Positions 42,753 through 52,769 are shown, counted from the first letter of the stretch. The stretch: 64,000 nucleotides of DNA from Clostridia bacterium (GCA_017502875.1 JAFVUF010000007.1:59130-123129); one strand, 5' to 3'. Program-made: numbers and translations. Notes: generated by a model not told the origin, from the letters alone.

Positions 42753-42801
42753 GTTGTCATGCAAATACTATTTTTAAAAAGTATTTGTCAGGAGAAAAAT
42801 A

Positions 42802-43557
42802 GTGAACAGCAAAACTCTGGTGTGCGCTTACGGAAAGGCGAGGGATATACAAGAGGTTTTTACACGTCTTTATGCTATGTATAAGCTTAATTTCAGCGAA
42901 AGCTACGCCTACTGCGCCCTTATAGACCTTGAGGACGCTTGCTTATATCGCATGGCGGGAGACAGCGAAGCAGAAATGCGAGCCGAAAGGGCGGCGCAGA
43001 GGCTGAATGAGCTTTGCGGAGGAGGCTTTTTTTGCGGGATAAGGCAGAGAAGGTGTGAGATTACGGGTACTATGCGACGGTATACCTGTGAGGGCGGAGC
43101 GCTTGGAGCGCTTAAAGCGCTTTGGAGATACACAAGCGGGAGAAACGATGAGCTGTTTCCGTGCTACGGAACACTTGACAGCGGCTTTGAAAGAGTGTTT
43201 TTTTCAGCCCGCAAGGAGAGTCCGAAAACAGCGAATCGCATTTACGGGTGCGATGGTAGGGACTTTTTAAAGCATAATATAGAGAATTTTTCGGCGAAAA
43301 GCAGCGAAAAATATTTCGAGGTTATCGAGCCGTCGGGGATTTTTAGGCTTGCTGAGGGACTGAAAAATAGCGGCGCGGTTTTTGCGGAAAGCGATTTAAA
43401 TGGATTAAACGACGGTATTTTCAGCGCTTGGGCGCTTGATCTTATGTTATCGGATATGGTAAGACCGCAGGATATAACCTCGCACACTGAGAAAAACGTG
43501 GGTTTTTGCCGTGTTTCGATAGAAACACTCGGCTCTTATAAAAAAAGCGCAAGATAA
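42802..43557 (+). CDS. Protein of unknown function, 251 residues
   Basis: GTG start at 42802, preceded by AGGAG at 42790-42794. No signal peptide or membrane segment. The sequence has an N-terminal helical part (YGKARDIQEVFTRLYAMYKL), a basic centre with several cysteines (RAAQRLNELCGGGFFCGIRQ, then RRCEITGTMRRYTCEGG) and a C-terminal helical part. I recognise no family. A palindrome CAAATACT...AGTATTTG (42763-42788) covers the region just before its Shine-Dalgarno and could hide or stabilise the leader. It has its own place between the ABC operon terminator and the M16 operon. Confidence 0.65.
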   Translation: MNSKTLVCAYGKARDIQEVFTRLYAMYKLNFSESYAYCALIDLEDACLYRMAGDSEAEMRAERAAQRLNELCGGGFFCGIRQRRCEITGTMRRYTCEGGALGALKALWRYTSGRNDELFPCYGTLDSGFERVFFSARKESPKTANRIYGCDGRDFLKHNIENFSAKSSEKYFEVIEPSGIFRLAEGLKNSGAVFAESDLNGLNDGIFSAWALDLMLSDMVRPQDITSHTEKNVGFCRVSIETLGSYKKSAR

Positions 43558-43623
43558 GTCAAGCGGAAATGCTTAATATTATAAAAAAATTTGCATTTAT
43601 TACCTAAATTGCACATTAATATA

Positions 43624-43632
43624 TGCTATACT
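43624..43632 (+). promoter_or_regulatory. Extended -10 promoter of the M16-lgt-folD-whiA-clpE run
   Basis: TG-C-TATACT at 43624-43632 is an extended -10; no good -35 was found at 17 bp. It lies about 35 bp before the first start codon at 43667. Confidence 0.5.
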
Positions 43633-43666
43633 CTAAATATAAAATATTATAGGTGTATTTAAAGAT

Positions 43667-44959
43667 ATGAAAATCATAGAAAAAGTCTATAAAAACGGTA
43701 TAACCTCAGCGGTTATTGATACTAAAAAATTTAAGAAAAACTATTTTTCGCTCACATATACGCTTCCTATGACCGAGAGTAACGCTTCAAACGCCTCGGC
43801 GCTTGCCGCTACGCTTGAAAGAGGGTGCGAAAAATATCCGACTGTTACATTAATGAATAGACACCTCTGCGCGCTCTACGACGCAAGCGTCGGCGTCTAC
43901 GTAAGTAGTTGCGTAAACGCCCTTCTATTCAGGGTGGTTGTGAATATCATTGACGGAAAGTACGCGCTTGAAAAGGATTTCGACTTATTTTACGAGTCGC
44001 TTGAATTTGTAAAGGAGATGCTGTTTTCTCCGCTTACTGACGGCGCCGAGCTTAACCCCGCCTACGTTGAGAGCGAAAAAAAGCGACTTTCGGACATTAT
44101 AAAGGCGGATATAAACAACAAGGACAGATATGCCGTCAAGCGCTGCTCAGAGATTGCCTATGAGGGTACTCCGCTTGCTATCGGCACAAGAGGAAGCCTT
44201 GACTCAGTTTCCTCCGTAACGCCTCGCTCGGCGTATGAAATGCTTAAATACATTACCGAAAAATGCGCCTGCTATGCCGTATTTTCGGGAGATTTCACCG
44301 AGGATAAGGAAAGAGCTCTGGATAAATTCCTTTCCGAGCTTTCCCGTGAGCGCGAGGGAAAAGAGCTTCTCTCCGTAGATATCGGAGCTACGCTTCCGTC
44401 CTTTGATAAGACGAAGGAGGTTATAGAGCCCGTATCAGCGAAGCAGGGAAGAATGGTGCTGAGTTACAGCTACGAAAGCGACGGTAAGTCGGACGTAGCG
44501 CCGATGCTTTTTGACGAGATATTCGGCGCCTCTCCCGTAAGCCGTCTGTTTATGAACGTAAGAGAGAGACTTTCTCTCTGCTATTACTGCGCTTCGGGCG
44601 CAAATATAATGCTAAGCCGTATGCTTGTCCGCAGCGGTCTTGATTTTGAAAAGCGAGACGAGGCGATGGCGGAAATAAAGCGTCAGATAGGTCTGCTTTC
44701 CGAGGCGAAGAATATATCGGACGAGGAGCTTATGATGGCGAAAAAATCCCGTATAAGTACCTACGCCGCGTTAAAGGATAGCTGCTCGCAGTATGCGGAC
44801 TGGTACGTTATGAGGCGTATAGCGGGCTACGAAACGGACGTTGACGCGATAATCTCCGCAATAGAGGCGGTGAGCGCCGAGGACGTAGCGAGGATAGCTC
44901 GCTCACTTAAGCTTGAGGTAAGCTACTTCCTTAACGGAACGGAAGGCGCTCAGGCTTAG
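43667..44959 (+). CDS. M16-family peptidase-like protein lacking the active-site motif (YfmF-like)
   Basis: 430 residues with the two-lobe M16 fold (YFSLTYTLPMTESNASNASALAATLERG near the N-terminus, RMVLSYSYESDGKSDVAPML in the second half). The zinc motif HxxEH expected near residue 40-50 is absent, so it should be the inactive partner of the next gene product. Paired active/inactive M16 proteins (YmfF/YmfH) are usual in Firmicutes. The two genes are 4 bp apart. Confidence 0.85.
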   Translation: MKIIEKVYKNGITSAVIDTKKFKKNYFSLTYTLPMTESNASNASALAATLERGCEKYPTVTLMNRHLCALYDASVGVYVSSCVNALLFRVVVNIIDGKYALEKDFDLFYESLEFVKEMLFSPLTDGAELNPAYVESEKKRLSDIIKADINNKDRYAVKRCSEIAYEGTPLAIGTRGSLDSVSSVTPRSAYEMLKYITEKCACYAVFSGDFTEDKERALDKFLSELSREREGKELLSVDIGATLPSFDKTKEVIEPVSAKQGRMVLSYSYESDGKSDVAPMLFDEIFGASPVSRLFMNVRERLSLCYYCASGANIMLSRMLVRSGLDFEKRDEAMAEIKRQIGLLSEAKNISDEELMMAKKSRISTYAALKDSCSQYADWYVMRRIAGYETDVDAIISAIEAVSAEDVARIARSLKLEVSYFLNGTEGAQA

Positions 44960-44963
44960 GATT

Positions 44964-46277
44964 ATGAAAGGTCAGGTAACCGAGTTGACAGAAAATAAGA
45001 TGCAAATACTAAAAAACGGCTTTGTTTGCGAGGAAATGACGAAGATAACGCACAAAAGCGGACTTGAGATATTCGTTATGCGAAAGGATTTCGCAAGCGC
45101 TTACGCGCTTTTCGGTACTCGCTACGGCTCGTTTGATAACGTTTTCACGCTTGAGGGGGAACGAGTCTCAGTTCCTCACGGCATAGCTCATTTTCTTGAG
45201 CATAAGATGTTTGAGACCGAGGACGGTCAGGATACATTCGAGCTTTTCTCCGAGATAGGCGCTGACGCAAACGCCTACACCTCTACTGACAGAACGGTGT
45301 ACCTTTTCTCCTGCACAGAGGATTTCTATTCGGCGTTTGAGGTGCTGATAAAAATGGTGCTTACGCCCGTTTTCACAAAGGAAAACGTAAATAAGGAGCA
45401 AGGCATAATCGCGCAGGAGATAAAGATGTGCGAGGACAGACCCTCAAACACCCTGCATTATAATCTGATGAGGGCGATGTACGAGAAAAATCCCGTCAGA
45501 ATACCTATCGCGGGTACTGTCGAGTCGATAGCGAGGATAACCCCTGAGCTGCTTTATAAGTGCTATAACGCCTTTTACCGTATGAACAATATGGCGATAT
45601 GCGTTTGCGGAGACGTTGAGGCTGAGAAAATACTCAGCATAGTTGAAAGATATATTCCCGATGAGAAAAGCGAAGCCGTCGTTTTTGAGGAATGTGAGGA
45701 TACGGCGGCGGTGTTTGAGCCCGTTATAAGAGCCGAGGCGGAGATAGCCAAGCCGCTTTTCAGCATAGGTATCAAGCTTTGCGAGGCGGATAACGAAAGC
45801 TCTCCCGCGCTCGCGGTGCTTTGCGAGGCGTTGTTCGGAACGAGCGAGGACTTCTACGGCGAGGTCTTTGAAAATGAGCTGGTCTCCTCGTACAATTACT
45901 ACTATGAATATTCAAGACCCTGCTCGTATTTTGAGGTGGGCGGAGATTCGCTATCGCCTGACGAGGTGCTTAGTAAGGTCAAAGCTCTTGCGGCAAGCGT
46001 TGCCGAGAACGGAGTATCGAGGGAAGCCTTTGAGAGAGCTAAGCGCAAGGTTTACGCGGATACGGTAAGGATTTTCGATAGCTCCGAGAATATAGCCGAG
46101 GAGATGTTTGAGAGCTTCCTTACGGGAGAGAGCTTCATTGACAGCGCGGAGCGTTACCGCTACGTTACGTACGAAGAGGTGTGCGCTCTTGCAAAAAGAG
46201 TGATAGCGCCTGAGCGTATCGCTATGAGCGCGGTATATCCGAGACAAAGAAAGGACGATGAAAATGGGCAGCAGTAA
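44964..46277 (+). CDS. M16-family zinc peptidase, active partner (YfmH-like)
   Basis: 437 residues. The inverted zinc motif HFLEH is present at about residues 76-80 (PHGIAHFLEHKMFET), with the downstream third-ligand glutamate in QGIIAQEIKMCEDRP. The YxYNY-type substrate strand (VSSYNYYYEYSRP) is near the end. Cytosolic processing peptidase of unknown substrate. Its end overlaps the lgt start by 20 bp, which implies coupled translation. Confidence 0.92.
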   Translation: MKGQVTELTENKMQILKNGFVCEEMTKITHKSGLEIFVMRKDFASAYALFGTRYGSFDNVFTLEGERVSVPHGIAHFLEHKMFETEDGQDTFELFSEIGADANAYTSTDRTVYLFSCTEDFYSAFEVLIKMVLTPVFTKENVNKEQGIIAQEIKMCEDRPSNTLHYNLMRAMYEKNPVRIPIAGTVESIARITPELLYKCYNAFYRMNNMAICVCGDVEAEKILSIVERYIPDEKSEAVVFEECEDTAAVFEPVIRAEAEIAKPLFSIGIKLCEADNESSPALAVLCEALFGTSEDFYGEVFENELVSSYNYYYEYSRPCSYFEVGGDSLSPDEVLSKVKALAASVAENGVSREAFERAKRKVYADTVRIFDSSENIAEEMFESFLTGESFIDSAERYRYVTYEEVCALAKRVIAPERIAMSAVYPRQRKDDENGQQ

Positions 46278-47244
46278 AATAGCTTTCCCAGGACTTGGGA
46301 TAGACGAGTTTACCGTAGAACGCGTGGCGTTTGAGATTTTCGGGCGTCCTGTGGCGTGGTACGGAATAATCATTGCCTTCGGAATGATGGTGGCTATCGC
46401 GTACGTAATGTATAGGACGAGGGAATACAAGGGCATAAAGTCGGACGATATAATAGACTTCGCTCTGTTTATAATAATATTCGGTGTTATAGGTGCGCGC
46501 CTTTACTACGTTATCTTTGACCCGACTCCGAATTACGACTCCTTTATCGACGTTATAGCGATATGGGAGGGGGGACTTGCGATATATGGCGGAATAATCG
46601 CGGGAGCCGCTACGGCTATGATTGTCTGCCTTGTGAAGAAGATACGTATTCCCTGCTTTTTCGATATGCTTGCTCCCGCCGTTATGATAGCGCAGGCGAT
46701 AGGAAGATGGGGCAATTTTATCAACGGCGAGGCTCACGGTGGCGAAACGGATATTTTTATCCGCATGCAGCTAAACGGAGTATGCGTTCACCCGACCTTC
46801 CTTTATGAGTCGCTATGGAATATTCTGGGCTTCGTTCTGCTCAATATTCTTTACAGAAGAAGGCGGTTTGACGGTCAGATAGTGCTGGGGTATCTTGCCT
46901 GGTACGGTCTTGGCAGGGGCTTTATCGAGGGGCTGCGTACGGACAGCCTTTATATCGGTCCGCTGCGCGTTTCTCAGCTTGTTGGATTCGTTTCCTTTGC
47001 TCTGGCGCTCGGAGCGATGCTTATCTTCCTTTTCGTAAAAAAAGCTCCGAGATACGCAAGCGCAAGGTACAAGCTTGACTTAACCGAGGAAAACCTTGAA
47101 AACACTCTTGAGGATATAAAAGATACATTAACGGGCGCGCTTGAAAAGCTTGAGCCGACAAAAATCAGTCTTGAAGAAAATACTGAAACTGATATTAAAG
47201 ACATAACTGATAAGGAGAAAAACGACAATGGCAACGGTAATTGA
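46258..47244 (+). CDS. lgt: Prolipoprotein diacylglyceryl transferase
   Basis: 328 residues, starting at ATG 46258 or 46264. Seven membrane segments and the Lgt signature [14 protein letters not shown], with the essential Arg in the region and the catalytic HG pair in WYGIIIAFG / GAR. It attaches diacylglycerol to the lipobox cysteine, which is relevant to the lipoprotein at 9899. The C-terminal ~60 residues are an acidic cytoplasmic tail ([20 protein letters not shown]) beyond the usual end. It overlaps folD by 17 bp. Confidence 0.95.
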   Translation: MKMGSSKIAFPGLGIDEFTVERVAFEIFGRPVAWYGIIIAFGMMVAIAYVMYRTREYKGIKSDDIIDFALFIIIFGVIGARLYYVIFDPTPNYDSFIDVIAIWEGGLAIYGGIIAGAATAMIVCLVKKIRIPCFFDMLAPAVMIAQAIGRWGNFINGEAHGGETDIFIRMQLNGVCVHPTFLYESLWNILGFVLLNILYRRRRFDGQIVLGYLAWYGLGRGFIEGLRTDSLYIGPLRVSQLVGFVSFALALGAMLIFLFVKKAPRYASARYKLDLTEENLENTLEDIKDTLTGALEKLEPTKISLEENTETDIKDITDKEKNDNGNGN

Positions 47245-48070
47245 CGGAAAAGCGATATCCGCAAAGGTAAGGGCGGAGATAAAGGCGGAGGTCGATAAGA
47301 TGACCGTAAAGCCCGGACTTGCGGTAGTAATAGTGGGCGAGGACCCCGCTTCCAAGGTATACGTAAGAAACAAGGCGAAGGGCTGCGAGGAGGTAGGCTT
47401 CTACTCGGAGGTACACGAGCTTCCCGAAAGCACCACAGAGGCAGAGCTTCTTGCGCTTATTGAAAGGCTCAACGCAAACGAGAAAATAGACGGAATACTC
47501 GTTCAGCTTCCGCTTCCTAAGCACCTTGACGAGAAGATAGTCATAAACGCTATCCGCGCCGACAAGGACGTTGACGCCTTCCACCCCATAAACACGGGAA
47601 AAATTATGATAGGCGATTACGATTTTCTTCCCTGTACCCCCGCGGGAGTTATGAGACTGCTTAAAGAGACGGGTGTTGAGGTATCGGGCAAAAAATGCGT
47701 TGTCGTAGGTCGCTCTAACATAGTCGGCAAGCCTCAGGCTATGCTTCTGCTTCAGCAGAACGGCACCGTAACTATTTGCCATTCAAGAACGGCAGACCTC
47801 AAAAAAGAATGTCTTGAAGCGGATATTCTCGTGGTCGCTATCGGTAAGGCGAAGTTTATTACGGGCGATTACGTAAAGCCTGGCGCCGTGGTTATAGACG
47901 TCGGAATGGACAGAGACGAAAACGGTAAGCTTTGCGGAGACGTTGATTTCGCTTCGGCGGAGCCTAAGGCGAGCGCTATAACTCCCGTTCCGGGCGGAGT
48001 AGGTCCTATGACCATAGCTATGCTGCTCACCAATACCTTGAAGGCGGCAAGGCTTTTCGGTAAAAAATAA
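47228..48070 (+). CDS. folD: Methylene-THF dehydrogenase / methenyl-THF cyclohydrolase
   Basis: 280 residues. The catalytic Lys and substrate motif lie in [20 protein letters not shown], followed by [18 protein letters not shown]. The NADP domain has [20 protein letters not shown] and the closing [17 protein letters not shown]. Bifunctional C1 enzyme that works with GlyA and ThyX. Confidence 0.97.
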   Translation: MATVIDGKAISAKVRAEIKAEVDKMTVKPGLAVVIVGEDPASKVYVRNKAKGCEEVGFYSEVHELPESTTEAELLALIERLNANEKIDGILVQLPLPKHLDEKIVINAIRADKDVDAFHPINTGKIMIGDYDFLPCTPAGVMRLLKETGVEVSGKKCVVVGRSNIVGKPQAMLLLQQNGTVTICHSRTADLKKECLEADILVVAIGKAKFITGDYVKPGAVVIDVGMDRDENGKLCGDVDFASAEPKASAITPVPGGVGPMTIAMLLTNTLKAARLFGKK

Positions 48071-48113
48071 GCTGAAATTAATAATTCGGAGCTAAAAAGG
48101 AGGCGACGGAGAG

Positions 48114-48953
48114 TTGGCAAGAATAAATTTCGGCAGCGAAATAAAAAAGCAGCTTCTTTTGCTTAATATCAAGTCTCCGTGTTGCAAAAAGTCCTTCATA
48201 ACGGGCGCCGAGATATTCGCCAAAAGCAGAAAAAACGAGTTTACCGAGGCGCTTTCCGAGTATAAGGAAAGGCTGCAGTCGAAGAAAAAAAGAGCGTTCT
48301 TTGACGAGCAGGTGGACATAGGCTATCAGAGAGCCGAGGAAAACGCGGAGGTGTTCCCCGTTTCTCACGGCAGGGTGTGTCAGTACTGCCATGCCGCTAT
48401 GCTGCGGGGCGCATTTATGGTCTGCGGCAGGGCGAGCAGAGGCGAAAATGACATTCACCTTGAAATGTCAATGCCGAGCGAGAGGGCGGCAAGCGTAGTC
48501 GCTCAGTCGCTTGCGGAGCTTGGAATAGAGCCAAAGAAAACGGTAAGACGGGGCGAGATACTGCTTTACTATAAAAAAAGAGAGGCGGTGTCGGATTTTA
48601 TCGCGTATATTGGGGCGGTGTCGCTGTCCTTTGACATCATAAACGACAGTATTATAAAGGAGCGCCGAGCCGTAGCGAACAGGCAGAAGAACTGCGATAC
48701 CACTAACATAATGAAGTCGCTTTCGGCGGCGGAGAGACAGACGGCGGCAATAAGCGCCATAATAGCTCACGGCGCGCTTGACGAGCTTCCGATAAACCTC
48801 CGTGAGACCGCAATGATACGGCTGGAAAATCCAATCGAGTCGCTGGACGAGATAACCGAGCTTCACCGAGGGGAAATATCAAGGTCGGGCGTAAATCACC
48901 GTCTGGCGAGGATAATAGAATTCGCAAAGAAAAAGGGTTACAACATAACGTAG
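48114..48953 (+). CDS. whiA: WhiA-type sporulation/cell-division regulator
   Basis: 279 residues from TTG 48114, 9 bp after AAAAGGAGGC. It has the LAGLIDADG-like N-terminal domain in degenerate form (LLNIKSPCCKKSFITGAEIF, then GRASRGENDIHLEMSMPS) and the C-terminal DNA-binding helix-turn-helix (LPINLRETAMIRLENPIESL, DEITELHRGEISRSGVNHRL). WhiA is nearly universal in Firmicutes and Actinobacteria, often beside yvcJ-yvcK; here it follows folD and precedes clpE instead. Confidence 0.92.
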   Translation: MARINFGSEIKKQLLLLNIKSPCCKKSFITGAEIFAKSRKNEFTEALSEYKERLQSKKKRAFFDEQVDIGYQRAEENAEVFPVSHGRVCQYCHAAMLRGAFMVCGRASRGENDIHLEMSMPSERAASVVAQSLAELGIEPKKTVRRGEILLYYKKREAVSDFIAYIGAVSLSFDIINDSIIKERRAVANRQKNCDTTNIMKSLSAAERQTAAISAIIAHGALDELPINLRETAMIRLENPIESLDEITELHRGEISRSGVNHRLARIIEFAKKKGYNIT

Positions 48954-48971
48954 GTAATAAAGGTAAGACGA

Positions 48972-51263
48972 ATGGAATTATGTACGAGATGCCGTAGCAA
49001 TCCCGCTATGGTATATATTATGCGACAGGACGCTTCGGGCGTAAAGAACGAGGGACTTTGTCTTTCGTGCGCAAAGGAGCTTGGTATCAAGCTCCCTCCT
49101 CATATGGAGAACGCAGAGGAGGCGCTCCAAAACCTAAGCGAGCAGATGCAGGGGCTTATCGAGTCGGACGGAGAGGGCGACGGAAGTCAGGGAAAGGCTC
49201 CGATGATAGATTTCGAGAAGCTCGGTGAGATGTTCTTCGGCAAGGGCAGACCAATGGGGCAAAACGGCGCGCCGGGCGCAAAGGGCGGAAAAGGACAGGA
49301 AAAGCAAAAGGCGGCTCCGCAAAACAACCGAAAATCAATAGAGCAGTTCTGTATAAACCTTACCGAGAGGGCAAAGGCGGGTAAGCTGGACGCCGTTATC
49401 GGCAGGGAGCGTGAGCTTGGAAGGCTTATGCAGATACTTCTGCGCCGCCAAAAGAACAATCCTTGTCTTATAGGCGAGCCGGGAGTAGGTAAGACGGCTA
49501 TTGCCGAGGCGCTGGCGCAGAGGATAGTCAAGGGCGAGGTTCCGTATAAGCTTAAAAACAAGGAGATACTGCTGGTCGATATGACGGCGCTTGTCGCGGG
49601 AACGCAGTTCAGGGGTCAGTTCGAGGGAAGAATGAAGGCGCTTATAAACGAGGTAAAGGCGCTTGGAAATATAATTCTCGTTATCGACGAGGTGCATAGC
49701 ATAGTGGGCGCGGGAGATGCCGAGGGCTCAATGAACGCAGCCAATATTTTAAAGCCGGCGCTTTCAAGAGGTGAGATACAGCTTATCGGCGCTACAACGC
49801 TTTCTGAGTACCGCAAATATATAGAGAAGGATACCGCGCTTGAACGCCGCTTCCAGCCGATAATAATAGAGGAGTCCTCTATTTCGGATACCGTTGAGAT
49901 TCTCAAGGGTATAAAGCACTATTACGAGTCCTTCCACCGTCTGACTGTGCCGACGGAGATACTTGAACGCACCGTAGTGCTTGCCGAGCGCTACATCACC
50001 GACAGGTTTTTGCCCGATAAGGCGATAGACCTGCTGGACGAGGCATGCTCTCGCCTTGCCTTGAACTCCAAGGAGATAGACGAGCTTTCCGAGGCGGAGA
50101 ACAGGCTTATAGAGCTTGCCGCGGAGGAAAAGGATATATCCGAGAAGGTCTCCGAGGCTGAGGGCGAGAAGCAGAACGAGATGTATAAGCGTCTTGCCGA
50201 GCTTAAAACCGAGATAATGAGCTGCGAAAAGGATATTGACAGGCTTTTGGCTGCTGTCAAGTCGCTCGTTTTAACGGAGGACGAGCTTGCCAAGGTCATT
50301 GAGATATGGACGGGAGTACCCGCGAGCAGCATAACCGAGCAGGAATTTGAAAAGCTGGAAAGGCTTGACCAAACACTTAGAGAACACGTTGTCGGTCAGG
50401 ATAAGGCGATAAGCGCCATAACCAAGGCGATTAAGCGCTCCCGTGTGGGCGTAAGCGCTAAGCGTAAGCCTATTTCGTTTATCTTTGCCGGACCTACGGG
50501 AGTGGGTAAGACTGAGCTTGTTAAGCGCCTCTCCGACGAGCTTTTTAACGCGCCCGAGTCGCTTATAAGGCTTGATATGTCGGAGTTTATGGAGAAGCAC
50601 GCGGTGTCGAGAATAATCGGAGCGCCTCCCGGATACGTCGGCTACGACGACGCCGGTCAGCTTACCGAGAAGATACGCCGCAAGCCCTACTCGGTCGTTC
50701 TCTTTGACGAGATAGAAAAGGCTCACCCAGACGTAATGAATATCCTGCTCCAGATACTTGACGACGGCAGGGTAACGGACGCTCAGGGCAGAACTGTTAA
50801 TTTTGAAAACACGGTCATAGTTATGACCACGAATGCCGGCTCGCGCGGCGGAAGCGGAGTTCTGGGCTTCGGCGAAAGCGCTCAGGCGCAGAGCGAGGAA
50901 AAAACTCAGGCGGCGCTGTCGGAGTTCCTTCGCCCCGAATTTATCAACCGCGTGGACGAGATAATAACCTTCCGCTCGCTTGATAAGAAGGATTTCGAAA
51001 AGATTGCGGTCATTATGCTTAACGAGCTTAGCTCGGCGCTCAGCTCTAAGGGCTATAAGGTCGCCTACGACGAAAAGGCGGTCAAGGCGATAGCGGAGAA
51101 TTCCTTCTCCGAGCGCTTCGGAGCGAGAAATATGCGCAGATATATTCAGACTAACGTCGAGGACGTTATAGCTGAAAGGATAATAGAGCTTAAAAGCAAG
51201 GCGGCGCTCATTTCCATCTCCGCAAAGGACGGTATGAGCGAGATGGAGATAACGGTAGTATAA
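48972..51263 (+). CDS. clpE: ClpE-type AAA+ chaperone/unfoldase
   Basis: 763 residues. It starts with a zinc finger [10 protein letters not shown]...[10 protein letters not shown] (residues 4-40), the hallmark of ClpE, then a glycine/lysine-rich linker. First AAA+ domain: [13 protein letters not shown] and [13 protein letters not shown] short coiled-coil middle region (about residues 370-430) follows, then the second AAA+: [14 protein letters not shown] and [12 protein letters not shown]. It should unfold damaged proteins for ClpP. No CtsR operator (direct GGTCAAA repeats) was seen upstream, and it is transcribed through from whiA, 18 bp apart, which is unusual for a heat-shock gene. Confidence 0.93.
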   Translation: MELCTRCRSNPAMVYIMRQDASGVKNEGLCLSCAKELGIKLPPHMENAEEALQNLSEQMQGLIESDGEGDGSQGKAPMIDFEKLGEMFFGKGRPMGQNGAPGAKGGKGQEKQKAAPQNNRKSIEQFCINLTERAKAGKLDAVIGRERELGRLMQILLRRQKNNPCLIGEPGVGKTAIAEALAQRIVKGEVPYKLKNKEILLVDMTALVAGTQFRGQFEGRMKALINEVKALGNIILVIDEVHSIVGAGDAEGSMNAANILKPALSRGEIQLIGATTLSEYRKYIEKDTALERRFQPIIIEESSISDTVEILKGIKHYYESFHRLTVPTEILERTVVLAERYITDRFLPDKAIDLLDEACSRLALNSKEIDELSEAENRLIELAAEEKDISEKVSEAEGEKQNEMYKRLAELKTEIMSCEKDIDRLLAAVKSLVLTEDELAKVIEIWTGVPASSITEQEFEKLERLDQTLREHVVGQDKAISAITKAIKRSRVGVSAKRKPISFIFAGPTGVGKTELVKRLSDELFNAPESLIRLDMSEFMEKHAVSRIIGAPPGYVGYDDAGQLTEKIRRKPYSVVLFDEIEKAHPDVMNILLQILDDGRVTDAQGRTVNFENTVIVMTTNAGSRGGSGVLGFGESAQAQSEEKTQAALSEFLRPEFINRVDEIITFRSLDKKDFEKIAVIMLNELSSALSSKGYKVAYDEKAVKAIAENSFSERFGARNMRRYIQTNVEDVIAERIIELKSKAALISISAKDGMSEMEITVV

Positions 51264-51287
51264 GGAAATTGCGAAAGGGGCGGAAAA

Positions 51288-51524
51288 ATGCTTACCGCGG
51301 TAAATATGCCAAGTCAGGTGCCGGGCGCGGACAGTCCGCTTCTTTTACGGCTCTGTAAGCAGGTCGGAGACAGAGTAGGCGTTGGTGAAACGCTGTTTGT
51401 TTACGAGCACGACGGAGCCGCTTTTGAGGAGAATTCCGCGGTTGCGGGTGAGATAGTCGCCTGCTTTTACACCGTTGGAGACAGGGTGTCGGGCGGAGTT
51501 CCGATAATGATGATAGAGCTTTGA
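51288..51524 (+). CDS. Lipoyl/biotinyl-like domain protein without the attachment lysine
   Basis: 78 residues, a single beta-barrel domain: MPSQVPGADSPLLLRLCKQV, then GDRVGVGETLFVYEHDGAAF, EENSAVAGEIVACFYTVGDRV. The repeat around a central hairpin is that of lipoyl and biotin carrier domains, but where a carrier lysine sits in the turn (E-S-D-K-M/A) this protein has HDGAAFEEN with no lysine in it. So it cannot be lipoylated or biotinylated there. Such free barrels may act as RnfC/HlyD-like adaptors. It lies between clpE and a methyltransferase gene, 25 and 20 bp apart. Confidence 0.78.
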   Translation: MLTAVNMPSQVPGADSPLLLRLCKQVGDRVGVGETLFVYEHDGAAFEENSAVAGEIVACFYTVGDRVSGGVPIMMIEL

Positions 51525-51543
51525 GCGAGGCGGAGGACAAGCT

Positions 51544-52305
51544 ATGGATAACGGACAGTTCACGGCGCTGGCGGAGGTTTACGACCGCTTGAACGGCGCT
51601 GATTATAAAGCATACGCGCGCTACGTACAAAGGGTGCTTGAAAAATACGGCTCGGGAAGCGAGTCGTTAATGCTTGACCTTGGGTGCGGAACGGGCTCGC
51701 TCACGCTCGCTCTGGCGGAGCTTGGATACGATATGATAGGCGCGGACATCTCACCCGAAATGCTCAGTATAGCCTCGGAAAGAGCATACGGCGCCGAAAA
51801 AAGCATACTTTTTCTTATGCAGGATATGCGTGATTTTGAGCTTTACGGAACGGTAAGCGGCGCGGTCAGCGCTCTTGACGGAATAAATTACCTTACCGAG
51901 CGCAAGGACGTAATTAAGTGCTTTAAGCTGGTAAGAAACTATCTTGACCCGGGCGCGCTCTTCCTTTTTGACGTCAATTCCGAGTATCGCTTCAGGGAGG
52001 TACTTTCAAAGCGCGACTATTTTCTTGAAGATGAGGGAGTTTGTCTTGGTTGGAGAAGCGATTTTGATGAAAAAACCGGACTTTGCGACTTCTATCTTAC
52101 TGTTTTTGAGCAGGGCGAGGACGGGAGATATGTAAGGAGAGACGAAACTCAGACGGAAAAGCTCTGGACGGACTGTGAAATAGAGGATATGCTTACCGAA
52201 AGCGGACTTGAAAAGGTCGCGGTGTTTTCCGGCTTTGATATGAAAAAGGCGGAGGAAAAGGACGAAAAAAGGTTCTACGTCGTACGGTGCCCCTTTAATA
52301 AATAA
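51544..52305 (+). CDS. Class I SAM-dependent methyltransferase
   Basis: 253 residues. Motif I LMLDLGCGTGSLTLALAE, motif II DMIGADISPEMLSIA, then QDMRDFELYG, match the Methyltransf_25/11 group. YDRLNGADYKAYARYVQRVL and the C-terminal FSGFDMKKAEEKDEKRFYVV are shared with the YqeM-like small-molecule methyltransferases of Firmicutes. Substrate unknown. Last gene of the eight-gene run before the tRNA cluster. Confidence 0.85.
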   Translation: MDNGQFTALAEVYDRLNGADYKAYARYVQRVLEKYGSGSESLMLDLGCGTGSLTLALAELGYDMIGADISPEMLSIASERAYGAEKSILFLMQDMRDFELYGTVSGAVSALDGINYLTERKDVIKCFKLVRNYLDPGALFLFDVNSEYRFREVLSKRDYFLEDEGVCLGWRSDFDEKTGLCDFYLTVFEQGEDGRYVRRDETQTEKLWTDCEIEDMLTESGLEKVAVFSGFDMKKAEEKDEKRFYVVRCPFNK

Positions 52306-52365
52306 AGGATAGAAAGTTGTTTTTTGGCTACGTAAAATTTTTTTCGAGAAATTTCAAAAAAGGTA

Positions 52366-52394
52366 TTGACAAGCGAAATGGTTTATGATATAAT
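52366..52394 (+). promoter_or_regulatory. Promoter of the four-tRNA cluster
   Basis: Perfect TTGACA (52366-52371) and TATAAT (52389-52394) with a 17-bp spacer, about 30 bp before tRNA-Val. Confidence 0.9.
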
Positions 52395-52424
52395 AGTCAA
52401 CGTCGCAAGAGCGATGGCCTGTTT

Positions 52425-52500
52425 GGAAGCATAGCTCAGCTGGGAGAGCACTTGCCTTACAAGCAAGGGGTCACAGGTTCGAGCCCTGTTGTTTCCACCA
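52425..52500 (+). tRNA. tRNA-Val (anticodon TAC)
   Basis: 76 nt with encoded CCA. The acceptor GGAAGCA pairs with TGTTTCC; the D arm has TAGCTCAGCTGGGAGAGC; the anticodon stem CTTGC/GCAAG holds loop CTTACAA, so TAC; the T arm has GGTTCGAGCC. Confidence 0.96.
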
Positions 52501-52504
52501 AAAT

Positions 52505-52581
52505 GGCCCGGTAGTTCAGTTGGTTAGAACGCTAGCCTGTCACGCTAGAGGTCGAGGGTTCGAGTCCCTTCCGGGTCGCCA
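52505..52581 (+). tRNA. tRNA-Asp (anticodon GTC)
   Basis: 77 nt with encoded CCA. Acceptor GGCCCGG/CCGGGTC, discriminator G as expected for Asp, anticodon loop CTGTCAC giving GTC, T arm GGTTCGAGTCC. Confidence 0.96.
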
Positions 52582-52690
52582 ATACCAGACCCCTGGTACT
52601 GAAAGTAAATTGTTTGAGCAGCGTCGAGCAGGATTGCGTCGATAGTAAATTGCGAAGCGATTTACGCAACAATCCCGTAAGGATTGTTAC
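52582..52690. other. Hairpin-rich spacer inside the tRNA cluster
   Basis: The 109-bp gap holds three small hairpins: TACCAG-ACC-CCTGGTA near 52585, GTAAATTGC-GAA-GCGATTTAC near 52650, and CAATCC-CGTAA-GGATTG near 52670. The neighbouring tRNA spacers are only 3-4 bp, so this is an insertion in the cluster and possibly RNase processing signals. Confidence 0.5.
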
Positions 52691-52766
52691 GCCTCTGTAG
52701 CTCAGTTGGTAGAGCAGGGGACTGAAAATCCCCGTGTCGTTGGTTCAATTCCGACCGGAGGCACCA
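52691..52766 (+). tRNA. tRNA-Phe (anticodon GAA)
   Basis: 76 nt with encoded CCA. Acceptor GCCTCTG/CGGAGGC, anticodon stem GGGGA/TCCCC with loop CTGAAAA giving GAA, T arm GGTTCAATTCC. Confidence 0.96.
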
Positions 52767-52769
52767 TAT

